The translations under genes were made by a program, and so were the position numbers. The notes under the pieces were generated by a model. The model worked only from the letters and a program-made list of their open reading frames with translations. It was not told the origin of the DNA and did no database searches. Shown in pieces: positions 1 to 6,092 of a stretch of DNA of 9,514 nucleotides. Numbering within the stretch: position 1 is the stretch's first letter; the number at the start of each line of letters is the position of its first letter. Source of the stretch: Planctomycetota bacterium (lineage in GTDB: Bacteria; Planctomycetota; Planctomycetia; Pirellulales; Thermoguttaceae); contig JAJYGU010000062.1 of the NCBI GenBank assembly GCA_021784975.1, forward strand, positions 1 through 9,514, written 5' to 3'.

Positions 1-58
1 CCGCCTAGGTCCAGCTTGACGGCTGGAAACCTTGCTCGGCTCCCTCGACCGGAGGGGC

Positions 59-86
59 TTGTAAACGCCCGCCATCCGGGTATCTT
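59..86 (+). promoter_or_regulatory. Weak candidate sigma70-like promoter ahead of the first gene
   Basis: A TTGTAA box (59-64) and a TATCTT box (81-86) are 16 bases apart. If used, transcription would begin at about the ATG at 93, giving a leaderless or almost leaderless message; there is also no Shine-Dalgarno sequence before that ATG. The preceding bases hold two small hairpins, CCAGC/GCTGG (11-26) and CCCTC/GAGGG (42-56), neither followed by a T-run. They could belong to the end of an upstream transcript. Matches to consensus are only moderate, so this is a weak call. Confidence 0.25.
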
Positions 87-92
87 GAAGCC

Positions 93-1472
93 ATGCGGGA
101 AATTCTCTTCGGATACAAGCTGAACCCGACCACTTGGGCGTACATTTCGTCGCTGATGATGATCGGGATCTATTTCAAGTTCCGCCGCTTCTGGAGCGTG
201 CGAAACCTGGACCTGGCGGGGCTGATCTGCTTGACCCCAGGGATGCTGTTGCTCTACTACGGCCTGTTGAAGGAGCGGCCGCCCACCATCCAGGCCGGCT
301 ACCTCTGGCTGTTCGCCGTGGGCGGACTGTTTCTGATCCGCCTGTTGCTCGACTCGATGATGGTCCGCCGTCCCCTGTTGGAGCCGAACCTCTCGGCCAG
401 CGGTCTGACCTTCACCGGGGCGGCCTTGTTGGTGTTCTTGATGGCCAACGTGGTCACCACCACCGCGGCCCCGAACCCCAACCAACCCCCGCCGGGCACT
501 GCCGGTCCGACCGGCGGAATCGAATTGGGCCTCTCCGGCTCCCAAGAGCGGCTGGAGGTGGTTCTCTCCCGAGATCTGGCACGGACCTCGCCCAAGATGC
601 CGCCCTCAACCAGTCCCGGATTTGCGTTCTTCCACGAATTCGCCGGGCTGTCCACAGAAGCCCCGATTTCCCAAAATCGTCCCGCGTCCGAAGCCCGTCC
701 TGCGCCGGCGGTCTACGCGGCCTCCAATCGGCTGGTGGTCATTTTGGCGCACCTGGCGGTGGTGCTCGGGATGGTGTGGATCGGTTATCGACACTTCGAG
801 AACATCCATACCGGCGTGGCGGCGGCCACCTTGTACCTGTTGTGCTTCTACACCAGCCAACTTACCGGCCAGCTCGACCACACCCTGCCGGCCATGCTGT
901 TGGTGTGGGCGGCGGCCGCCTACCGCCGGCCGATCGTGGCCGGCCTGCTGTTAGGGCTGGCCGGGGGAATCATCTATTATCCGCTGTTCTTGCTGCCGCT
1001 CTGGTGCAGTTTCTACTGGCGGCGGGGAGTGCTCCGCTTTGCCTTCGGCGTCGTGTTGGCCTTGGGCATCTTGGTGGCTTGCCTGGGGGCCGGCTCGCCG
1101 AACCTGCCCTCGTTCCTGGAACGCTTACAGCAGATGTTTGGCTGGCGCAATCCGTCGCACGCGGCGTTGATTGGTTTCTGGCAGTATTACGAGTCGGCGT
1201 CGGCGTTTCGCATCCCGGTGATCGCCACTTTCGTCGCCCTCTGTGCGGGCTTGGCCATCTGGCCCGCTCAAAAGAACTTCGGGACCCTGTTGAGCGGTTC
1301 GGCGGCGGTGATGCTGGCCGCCCAATTCTGGATCGCCTACCTGGGCGGGCTGTACATGGCCTGGTATTTGCCGCTTTTGATCCTGACCATCTTCCGGCCG
1401 AACCTCGAGGACCGCATCGCTCTGTCCGCCGTCCGCGACCTGTGGCTCCCTTGGCGGCGCAGGTCGGCATGA
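93..1472 (+). CDS. Polytopic membrane protein of unknown function, possibly GT-C/GT87-like
   Basis: A 459-residue integral membrane protein that I cannot name. About four hydrophobic segments lie in the first 120 residues (near 14-28, 41-58, 69-86 and 104-121). A Pro/Ala/Ser/Gly-rich, non-membrane stretch of roughly 85 residues follows (122-208). A second membrane block of about seven segments runs from 213 to 435, and the protein ends in a basic tail (WLPWRRRSA). The stretch from GQLDH (259-263) through RRPIVAGLLLGLAGG to YYPLFLLPLW recalls the 'GQ...aGlllGla...P' pattern of GT87-type polyprenyl-phosphate-sugar mannosyltransferases, and the late GGLYMAWYLPLLIL segment fits a GT-C fold. No catalytic acidic loop could be assigned, so this is only a suggestion. 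The ATG at 93 is the first start in frame and has no ribosome binding site. The gene is convergent with the DUF1634/TauE pair, and a hairpin repeat begins 8 bases after its TGA. Confidence 0.75.
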   Translation: MREILFGYKLNPTTWAYISSLMMIGIYFKFRRFWSVRNLDLAGLICLTPGMLLLYYGLLKERPPTIQAGYLWLFAVGGLFLIRLLLDSMMVRRPLLEPNLSASGLTFTGAALLVFLMANVVTTTAAPNPNQPPPGTAGPTGGIELGLSGSQERLEVVLSRDLARTSPKMPPSTSPGFAFFHEFAGLSTEAPISQNRPASEARPAPAVYAASNRLVVILAHLAVVLGMVWIGYRHFENIHTGVAAATLYLLCFYTSQLTGQLDHTLPAMLLVWAAAAYRRPIVAGLLLGLAGGIIYYPLFLLPLWCSFYWRRGVLRFAFGVVLALGILVACLGAGSPNLPSFLERLQQMFGWRNPSHAALIGFWQYYESASAFRIPVIATFVALCAGLAIWPAQKNFGTLLSGSAAVMLAAQFWIAYLGGLYMAWYLPLLILTIFRPNLEDRIALSAVRDLWLPWRRRSA

Positions 1473-1479
1473 GGAAACC

Positions 1480-1529
1480 GGTGGGGCTCGCTGGCGATCG
1501 ACCCACCCTACGGCTACTGAGACCTACGG
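1480..1529 (+). repeat. Hairpin repeat, copy 1 (GGTGGGGCTCG...CGACCCACCCTACG family)
   Basis: GGTGGG (1480-1485) pairs with CCCACC (1502-1507). Inside, TCG (1488-1490) pairs with CGA (1499-1501), leaving a two-base GC bulge and a short loop. CCTACGG follows (1507-1513) and recurs as a direct repeat at 1523-1529; the second copy contains the stop codon of the opposing DUF1634 gene. The core matches copy 2 (7423-7465, opposite strand) except for the loop, which is CCGC in one and GGCGA in the other. A further small hairpin GGCTAC/GTAGCC spans 1512-1534. It lies between two convergent genes and may act as a terminator for either, though no T-run follows. Confidence 0.7.
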
Positions 1530-1958
1530 TAGCCCCGGCAGTCCCTGGAAGATGCTGTACAACAGCAGGATCAGAACGATCAGGGTCAGCAGCGTATAGA
1601 GCCAGTCCCGCTTCAGAGCGAACGCCAGCAGCGACGCGGCCACCCGCAGCACGGGAGTGGCAATCAGTACCAGCAGGCCGAATTGGATGATCCCCCGGCC
1701 GCTGAGTCCGCTCAGGTCGGTCAGGATACCGCTCACCGAACGCAGGTCGGTCGGCTCGCTGTGAAACTCCGCATAATGCGGCCGTTCGCCGCCGTGCCGC
1801 AGCACATAGACCGCCGCCCCAAGGAAGACCACCGCCGTGGCCAGCAGCACGCCGCTGCGCAGCAGGGTGGCAATGACCGTTTCCAAGCGATGATCGGCTT
1901 CCAGTCCGCCTGGTACGACCGATACTTCAGATACTTCAGAATCGCCCTGTGGCCCCAT
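1524..1958 (-). CDS. DUF1634 family membrane protein, partner of the TauE-like permease
   Basis: A 144-residue protein with three hydrophobic segments (about 34-53, 89-112 and 119-137). It carries the family's most recognisable block: a 'GLLVLIATPVLRVAASLLAF' run (93-112) followed by KRDWLYTLLTLIVLILLLYS. I recognise this as DUF1634, a small family with no established biochemical role, usually encoded next to TauE/SafE-type transporters, as here. The ATG at 1958 lies inside the end of the tauE-like gene, giving a 23-base overlap; a GGAG about 10 bases upstream could serve as a ribosome binding site, so translation is probably coupled. The N-terminus holds an in-frame SEVSEV duplication made by a 9-base tandem repeat. 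The TAG stop sits in a CCGTAGG word belonging to the adjacent repeat. An accessory role in transport is inferred from gene pairing only. Confidence 0.85.
   Translation of the reverse strand: MGPQGDSEVSEVSVVPGGLEADHRLETVIATLLRSGVLLATAVVFLGAAVYVLRHGGERPHYAEFHSEPTDLRSVSGILTDLSGLSGRGIIQFGLLVLIATPVLRVAASLLAFALKRDWLYTLLTLIVLILLLYSIFQGLPGLP
1921..1940. repeat. Short tandem repeat, 9-base unit, 2.2 copies
   Basis: GATACTTCA occurs twice in a row, followed by GA. Read on the minus strand it encodes SEV-SEV near the N-terminus of the DUF1634 protein, and it also contains the TGA stop (1936-1938) of the upstream TauE-like gene. Because the unit is a multiple of three, copy-number change would keep the DUF1634 frame intact. 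Confidence 0.8.
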
Positions 1959-2772
1959 TGTAGATCATCTCCACGGCCAGAAAGACCACCACCACGGCAA
2001 AGATCGTCCGCAGCACCCGCGTCCGCGCGCCGGCCAGCAGGCGGCTGCCCAGAAGCGCGCCGGGCAACACGCCCAGCATGACGGGCATCGCCAGGCCGGG
2101 GTCCACGTAGCCGCGGTTCAGGTAGACCCCGGCACTGGCGGCCGCCGTGACCCCGATCATGAAGTTGCTGGTGGTGGTCGAGACCTTGAAGGGAATCCGC
2201 ATCACCTGGTCCATCGCCAGCACCTTCATCGCCCCCGAACCGATCCCCAGCAAGCCCGACAAGGCACCGGCCACGAACATCAGCCCAAACCCACCCGGGA
2301 CGCCGCGGACTTGATACCCGGCCTGCCCGTGGGCGCCCGGATAACTCCCGGCCAGCCGCAGCCGGGCGGCCAGCCGGCTCCCACCCTCCGGGCCCAGCGG
2401 GGTCTTGTGCGGCCGGCTGGAGATATAGGCGGAAAAGAGCAAGACCACCCCGAAAATCACCGCGATGGCGTCGGCCGGCAGCCGGGTAGCCACCGCCGCC
2501 CCGACCAACGCCCCGAGCGTGGTGGCGATCTCCAGAAACATCCCGATCCGCAGGTTGGTGAAACCCTCCTTCACATACGCGGCCGCCGCCCCGGACGACG
2601 TGCCAATCACCGAGACCAGCGAGGCCCCAATGGCGTAGCGGATATCGACCCCGAACACGAGACTCAACATGGGCACGATCACCACGCCCCCGCCCAAACC
2701 GGTCAGGGCGCCCAGAAACCCGGCGGCCAGCGAGCCGAGCCAGACCAGAAGCGTCATTTCAAAGACATTCAT
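1936..2772 (-). CDS. TauE/SafE family (sulfite exporter-type) membrane permease
   Basis: A 278-residue inner-membrane permease with the internal duplication typical of TauE/SafE transporters. Repeat one begins with GALTGLGGGVVIVPML (21-36) and repeat two with LSGLLGIGSGAMKVLAMDQVM (about 161-181), followed by STTTSNFMIGVTAAASAGVYL. About eight hydrophobic segments are visible, with a polar linker at roughly 119-149. Family members move small anions such as sulfite, sulfoacetate or organosulfonate products; the substrate here cannot be read from sequence. I chose the ATG at 2772, next to the first hydrophobic stretch; an upstream in-frame ATG at 2817 would add 15 polar residues before the first membrane helix. 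GAAGG directly abuts the chosen ATG, too close for a normal ribosome binding site, so an ATG at 2757 is an alternative. Its end overlaps the DUF1634 gene. No convincing promoter was found in 2773-2918, which holds only a small CCCTG/CAGGG hairpin (2826-2841). Confidence 0.88.
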   Translation of the reverse strand: MNVFEMTLLVWLGSLAAGFLGALTGLGGGVVIVPMLSLVFGVDIRYAIGASLVSVIGTSSGAAAAYVKEGFTNLRIGMFLEIATTLGALVGAAVATRLPADAIAVIFGVVLLFSAYISSRPHKTPLGPEGGSRLAARLRLAGSYPGAHGQAGYQVRGVPGGFGLMFVAGALSGLLGIGSGAMKVLAMDQVMRIPFKVSTTTSNFMIGVTAAASAGVYLNRGYVDPGLAMPVMLGVLPGALLGSRLLAGARTRVLRTIFAVVVVFLAVEMIYNGATGRF

Positions 2773-2880
2773 CCTTCGAGCCACGCCGATCCGCGGGGTG
2801 TGATTTGTCCACCACAAGAATAGCGCCCTGTCCGCTCAGGGTCCAGAGTAGCGTGCCAGCGTGATCGACGGTCCGACGTC

Positions 2881-2908
2881 TTGGCAGATTTCCGCCGTTT
2901 GGTAGAAT
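2881..2908 (+). promoter_or_regulatory. Sigma70-like promoter for tRNA-Gln
   Basis: TTGGCA (2881-2886) and TAGAAT (2903-2908) are separated by 16 bases, each one mismatch from consensus. The predicted start, about 2915, is only a few bases before the mature tRNA 5' end at 2919, the usual arrangement for a singly transcribed tRNA gene. Confidence 0.65.
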
Positions 2909-2918
2909 GGGGCGTACT

Positions 2919-2989
2919 TGGGGAATAGTGTAACGGCAGCACAAGTGACTCTGGATCACTTAGTCAAGGTTCGAATCCTTGTTCCCCAG
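2919..2989 (+). tRNA. tRNA-Gln (anticodon CUG)
   Basis: A complete 71-base cloverleaf folds by hand. The acceptor stem TGGGGAA/TTCCCCA has seven perfect pairs. The D-stem GTG/CAC has three pairs and a loop containing GG. The anticodon stem AGTGA/TCACT closes loop CTCTGGA, with CTG at 2951-2953. The variable loop is four bases. The T-stem CAAGG/CCTTG closes TTCGAAT. The discriminator is G, and CCA is not encoded (CTA follows). The anticodon reads CAG codons, common in GC-rich genes. It appears to be a single-gene transcription unit; no partner tRNA is in the window. Confidence 0.96.
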
Positions 2990-3177
2990 CTAGACTTACG
3001 ACGACAACTCGCGAGTCGGGGCTATGCGGGGACTATGAAGGCAATCAAAGTCAAAGATGGGGCCGTCTTATATCTCACTCCCATGTTTTGTGCGTGGTTG
3101 TCTGACAGCACGTTGCCAAGTGCAAGGCGGCCCAATGGCGGTCCGGGACGATGAGTCTTGAGGTATTCGCCCAATGA

Positions 3178-3203
3178 GCTTCCGTGAAAGGCCACTCGGA
3201 AGC
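3178..3203. repeat. Inverted repeat, 7-base perfect arms
   Basis: GCTTCCG (3178-3184) is matched exactly by CGGAAGC (3197-3203) across a 12-base loop. No T-run follows on either strand, so it is not an intrinsic terminator. Its role is unknown. Confidence 0.6.
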
Positions 3204-3242
3204 GTAGGGGGGATCGTTCCATTTTTGCGGCCCTCCTGCCCC

Positions 3243-3261
3243 AAAAAACCGGGACAGTCCC
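3243..3261 (-). terminator. Possible weak terminator downstream of the symporter operon
   Basis: On the minus strand, GGGA-CTG-TCCC (within 3251-3261) is followed by GG and then six T (3243-3248). The stem is only four G/C-rich pairs with a three-base loop, so it is weak. It lies about 110 bases after the symporter stop, in the right orientation to end that transcript. The same GGGACTGTCCC word may instead be part of a dispersed repeat. Confidence 0.3.
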
Positions 3262-3274
3262 CAATAGCCGCCGT

Positions 3275-3300
3275 GCGGGCATTCCGAGAGGAATGTCTGC
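3275..3300 (+). repeat. Hairpin with GNRA-type loop, better paired as plus-strand RNA
   Basis: CATTCC (3280-3285) and GGAATG (3290-3295) pair perfectly around GAGA. Outward, GCGGG (3275-3279) pairs with TCTGC (3296-3300) using three Watson-Crick and two G-U pairs, giving 11 continuous pairs in plus-strand RNA. On the minus strand the two G-U positions become A-C mismatches. The asymmetry and the GAGA loop hint that the functional form is RNA read left to right. No gene could be assigned to it. Confidence 0.45.
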
Positions 3301-3369
3301 CCCGGGGCGAGAACCATCCTTCTGTTCTGGACACGCTTGACGTTGCTACGCCACAACCGGCCCTTTCTT

Positions 3370-5094
3370 TCACCACTTCACAACCCACGCGAATCCGTAG
3401 ATCAGCCCGGCCACGCCGAGCCAGCCGGCGACAAAGCCGACCAGCGAGGTCTGTGATGGCAGCGGGATTTCCAAGCCGAGGGCGGTGGCGAGCATGCGTC
3501 GCCGCGGCGGCTCGACTCCACGGGGCAAAGTGCAGGGCTCTTCCACCTGCTCGCCAGGCGCAATCGGGGTCCGTGTCAGGTTGTAAAAGCGGTTGAGTTT
3601 CTCTTCGGCCACCGGCCGCGTGAGCAGGCTGACAATGGCGCCGGCCAGCAGGGCGGCTGCAAGATAGAAAGTGATGGTCCACGGCTCGTACAAACTTGGC
3701 GTCCTGCCCGGCTCGGTCCACACCAGCCGCAAGGTGTTGGCCTCCGGCAATCGCTGGGCGAAGTCCACGAAGGCACGGGTCGTGGCGGCATACCAAGCGG
3801 CAAAGCCGGCCAAGGCGGCCGCCCAGGCCCCGGCCACCGTCATCCGCCGCCAAAGCAAGCCCATCCAAAACACGATGCCCATCATCGGCGCAATGCGAAA
3901 CCAGATTTTTAGGGCCGCGATCACGTCAGGCACCCAATAGGCGAAGGCCACCCCGCAGGCCACCGTGACCACCATCGCCCATCGCCCGATGCCGATGTAG
4001 TGGCCGCGCGATCGGCCGGGCCAGCGCGGCTGATAGATGTTGCCGGTGAACAGCGCCGCCGAGGAAATCATGAACGAGCTGCACGCGCTCATCATGCCCG
4101 CCAGCAGGGCCGCCAGGAACACGCCCATCAGCCCCGGCGGAAGGAACTGGCGGGCGATGTCGCCGTAAACGTTGTCCGGCTTGATGGTCGCCAGATTGAT
4201 GCCGCGGTTGTGGTACCACGCTACTCCGGCCAGGGCGGTGAGACACCAGGCTACCGTACACAGCCGTTTGACGAAATTGCCGGCCATGAAGCCAACCCGG
4301 CCGTCCATCTCGGTTCGACCGGCTCCGCACACCCCCATAATAAAGGGCTGCCCGACAATGCCCACCAACACCTGCACGGCCATCATCACGATGAAGAACG
4401 GGCCGATCTCGCCGGGGGCCACCAGATCGAGCAGGGCGGGATCGCCAATCGAATGGCGGATGCCCTGCATGCCACCCACCGCCTGCATGACGTAGGGCAG
4501 GAGCATGACCGAGAAGACGATGGTCAACAGCCCTTGCACAAAATCGGTGACGATGGCCGCGCCCAGCCCGCCGGCCGCCCCATAAAGAAGGAACAAGCCG
4601 GTGCTCAGGGCGATGGCCCAATCGGCGTTGACCGTGCCGCCGGTGGCGGAATCCACCAAGGCCGCCGAGCCTTTGAGCATCAGCCCGAGCTTAACGGCCA
4701 TGTTGGCCATGCCCACCAGGGCGAACAGCAGGGCCACGCTTTGATCGTAGCGGAGTTGGAAGGCGTCGGCGGTGGTTACTGCCCGCAGCCGCCGCATCAC
4801 CGGCGCGATGAGCCAGTAAAACGGCGTGGCGAAGAGCCATAGCCACTGATACCAGATGCCCGACAGCCCCAACGAGAAGGTGGCTGAGGCCACGGCCACC
4901 GCCTGGTCTGAGGCGGTGCCGGTGCCGAAGGCGTAGGTGATCATCATCGCCTTGCCGAACCGGCGAGGCATGAAATAGTCGGTGAGGCTGCGGACCTTCC
5001 GCGCCATCCAGATGCCCAACGCCGTGACCCCGACCAGGTACACCACCAGCACCAGGCCGTCGAGAGGGTGCAGTCCGCTAGTAGGATTATTCAT
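3370..5094 (-). CDS. Sodium:solute symporter (SSS family)
   Basis: A 574-residue inner-membrane secondary transporter, the usual size for the SSS (SLC5-like) family, with about 12-13 hydrophobic segments. Recognisable blocks in order: DYFMPRRFGKAMMITYAFGTGTASDQ (39-64), IWYQWLWLFATPFYWLIAPVMRR (80-102), the family signature YGAAGGLGAAIVTDFVQG (171-188), and FLAALLAGMMSACSSFMISSAALFTGNIY (326-354). In the last, the Ser pairs lie where the Na2 sodium site is found in family structures. The substrate is not evident; the family covers sugars, amino acids, carboxylates and nucleosides. The ATG at 5094 was chosen because it precedes the first helix and overlaps the dehydrogenase stop as ATGAATAA, a classical coupled start. 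A longer in-frame reading to 5205 would add 37 low-complexity residues read across the dehydrogenase gene and is rejected. It is second in a two-gene operon. Confidence 0.92.
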   Translation of the reverse strand: MNNPTSGLHPLDGLVLVVYLVGVTALGIWMARKVRSLTDYFMPRRFGKAMMITYAFGTGTASDQAVAVASATFSLGLSGIWYQWLWLFATPFYWLIAPVMRRLRAVTTADAFQLRYDQSVALLFALVGMANMAVKLGLMLKGSAALVDSATGGTVNADWAIALSTGLFLLYGAAGGLGAAIVTDFVQGLLTIVFSVMLLPYVMQAVGGMQGIRHSIGDPALLDLVAPGEIGPFFIVMMAVQVLVGIVGQPFIMGVCGAGRTEMDGRVGFMAGNFVKRLCTVAWCLTALAGVAWYHNRGINLATIKPDNVYGDIARQFLPPGLMGVFLAALLAGMMSACSSFMISSAALFTGNIYQPRWPGRSRGHYIGIGRWAMVVTVACGVAFAYWVPDVIAALKIWFRIAPMMGIVFWMGLLWRRMTVAGAWAAALAGFAAWYAATTRAFVDFAQRLPEANTLRLVWTEPGRTPSLYEPWTITFYLAAALLAGAIVSLLTRPVAEEKLNRFYNLTRTPIAPGEQVEEPCTLPRGVEPPRRRMLATALGLEIPLPSQTSLVGFVAGWLGVAGLIYGFAWVVKW

Positions 5095-6019
5095 CGAACG
5101 AATCGCCAGCGGCGGCCGGCCGCGGCCCACGGGCCGGTTGGAGAAATGCGGCGCCCGGCTGGCGGTCGAAGGCGCGGATGATGGCGGAGTTGTCGGCGTC
5201 GCCATAGCCGGCGCGCTCGCATTGTTCGAGCAACTGGCGGTGCGTCTCGCTCAGGGGAAGCGTGATGCCGCTGGCCCGGGCCAGATCGACGATCAGCCGC
5301 AGGTCTTTGAGGTGCTGCGACAATCGCGCCTGGGGGCGAAAATCGCCGCTGAGCATTTTAGGGCCTTTTGCGTCCATGACGCGGGAATAGGCCGGGCTGG
5401 TCCACAGCACCTCGAAGGCCGCCTTCGGATCGAGTTCGATCGCCTCGGCAAAGGCCAGCCCTTCGGCCAGCGCCGCCCGGTTCAATCCCAAGACCAGGTT
5501 GCTGACCAGCTTCATCTTGGCGGCGCTGCCGCAAGGCCCGACATAAAACACCTTTTCCGCCAGGCAAGCCAGCAGGTCGCGGCAGTCGTGCCAGAGCTGT
5601 TCGTCGCCGCCTACCAGGACGGTGACTTGGCCGCGACGGGTCTGCTCGCTGGAGCCGGAGATCGGCGTATCGAAATAATGGATGCCGCGTCGGGCAAGCT
5701 TGGCGCCCAGGGCGGCCGAGCGAGCCGGCTCACCGGTGGTGGTGTCCAAGAGAATCTGCCCCGGCCGCAGGTCGTCGCCCATCTGTTCGAGCACCTGCTC
5801 GACGGCCGGGGTGTCATAGAGGCTGATAAGGGCGCGACGGCACGTCCGCAGCGGATGATCGGACCAAGCGGCGCCTTGCGCCAACAGCGGCTCGGCCTTC
5901 TGGCGAGTGCGGTTCCAGACGGTGGTGGCGTAGCCCTGCTCCAACAGTCGCCCGGCCAAGGCGGCGCCCATCAGTCCCAGGCCAATCACGGCAATCGTTT
6001 TCTCTTCGGTGTCGGGCAT
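5087..6019 (-). CDS. NAD(P)-dependent beta-hydroxyacid dehydrogenase (3-hydroxyisobutyrate dehydrogenase-like / GLYR type)
   Basis: A 310-residue cytosolic oxidoreductase of the 6-phosphogluconate / 3-hydroxyisobutyrate dehydrogenase family, close to the normal ~290-300 residues. The N-terminal Rossmann fold shows the GLGLMG dinucleotide motif (13-18) after a beta-strand IAVI. The substrate motif appears as DTPISGSSEQTRRG (117-130). The catalytic helix GSAAKMKLVSNL (164-175) carries the conserved Lys170 and Asn174, and KDL (238-240) provides the second conserved lysine of the C-terminal helical domain. The SGS form of the substrate loop resembles glyoxylate/succinic-semialdehyde reductase-like members, so either direction (oxidation of a 3-hydroxy acid or reduction of a semialdehyde) is possible. 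Residues after about 285 form a Pro/Ala-rich tail beyond the family core. There is no clear ribosome binding site at the ATG (6019). It is first in an operon with the symporter, which suggests the pair import and convert one compound. Confidence 0.9.
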   Translation of the reverse strand: MPDTEEKTIAVIGLGLMGAALAGRLLEQGYATTVWNRTRQKAEPLLAQGAAWSDHPLRTCRRALISLYDTPAVEQVLEQMGDDLRPGQILLDTTTGEPARSAALGAKLARRGIHYFDTPISGSSEQTRRGQVTVLVGGDEQLWHDCRDLLACLAEKVFYVGPCGSAAKMKLVSNLVLGLNRAALAEGLAFAEAIELDPKAAFEVLWTSPAYSRVMDAKGPKMLSGDFRPQARLSQHLKDLRLIVDLARASGITLPLSETHRQLLEQCERAGYGDADNSAIIRAFDRQPGAAFLQPARGPRPAAAGDSFDE

Positions 6020-6056
6020 AGTGCAAGATCACGTGCGCCCCCTTGACCCGACGCCC

Positions 6057-6086
6057 ATCATAGCCGAATGGAGCAAGTGCTGGCAA
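6057..6086 (-). promoter_or_regulatory. Sigma70-like promoter of the dehydrogenase-symporter operon
   Basis: On the minus strand, TTGCCA (6081-6086) and TATGAT (6057-6062) are 18 bases apart, each five of six to consensus. Transcription would start near 6050, leaving a leader of about 30 bases before the ATG at 6019. The promoter lies almost wholly in the 73-base gap behind the beta-barrel gene, so the operon can be transcribed independently of it. Confidence 0.6.
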
Positions 6087-6092
6087 CGGGCG

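Larger units (their letters stand above)
2990..3369. other. 380-base spacer without a supported gene; several inverted repeats
   Basis: Between the tRNA and the end of the symporter gene I see no protein-coding gene. Several frames are open for 200-290 bases, but none has a recognisable motif, a good start or a plausible composition. The spacer contains a perfect ACTCGCGAGT palindrome (3007-3016), a 7-pair hairpin (3178-3203), a GGGACAGTCCC palindrome beside a 6-base A-run (3243-3261), and an 11-pair hairpin with a GAGA loop (3275-3300). These are itemised separately. It could be a degenerate mobile element, a dispersed genomic repeat, or a small RNA gene. Confidence 0.6.

Noticed and set aside
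134..1690. 518-codon open frame on the plus strand overlapping the first membrane protein
   Set aside because: Arg/Gly/Pro/His-rich translation with no hydrophobic segments or motifs. It is a high-GC shadow of the membrane protein frame, which has clear helices.
2919..2989. tRNA-Gln as a prophage or island attachment site
   Set aside because: No integrase is in the window and I found no second copy of the tRNA 3' end in the following spacer; it remains only a possibility.
3068..3356. Minus-strand open frames downstream of the symporter (for example 3075-3356, 93 codons) as a small gene
   Set aside because: Several overlapping frames are open at once, there is no ribosome binding site, no recognised motif, and the sequence is full of inverted repeats, which fits a non-coding element better.
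5095..5205. N-terminal extension of the symporter to an ATG at 5205
   Set aside because: The 37 extra residues are Pro/Ser/Ala low complexity read from the dehydrogenase coding region, while the ATG at 5094 overlaps the stop and starts just before the first helix.
4000..6046. Plus-strand open frames (280 and 354 codons) opposite the symporter and dehydrogenase
   Set aside because: Their translations are low-complexity Gly/Gln/Arg/His mixtures antisense to well-supported family members, so they are shadows of the opposite-strand genes.
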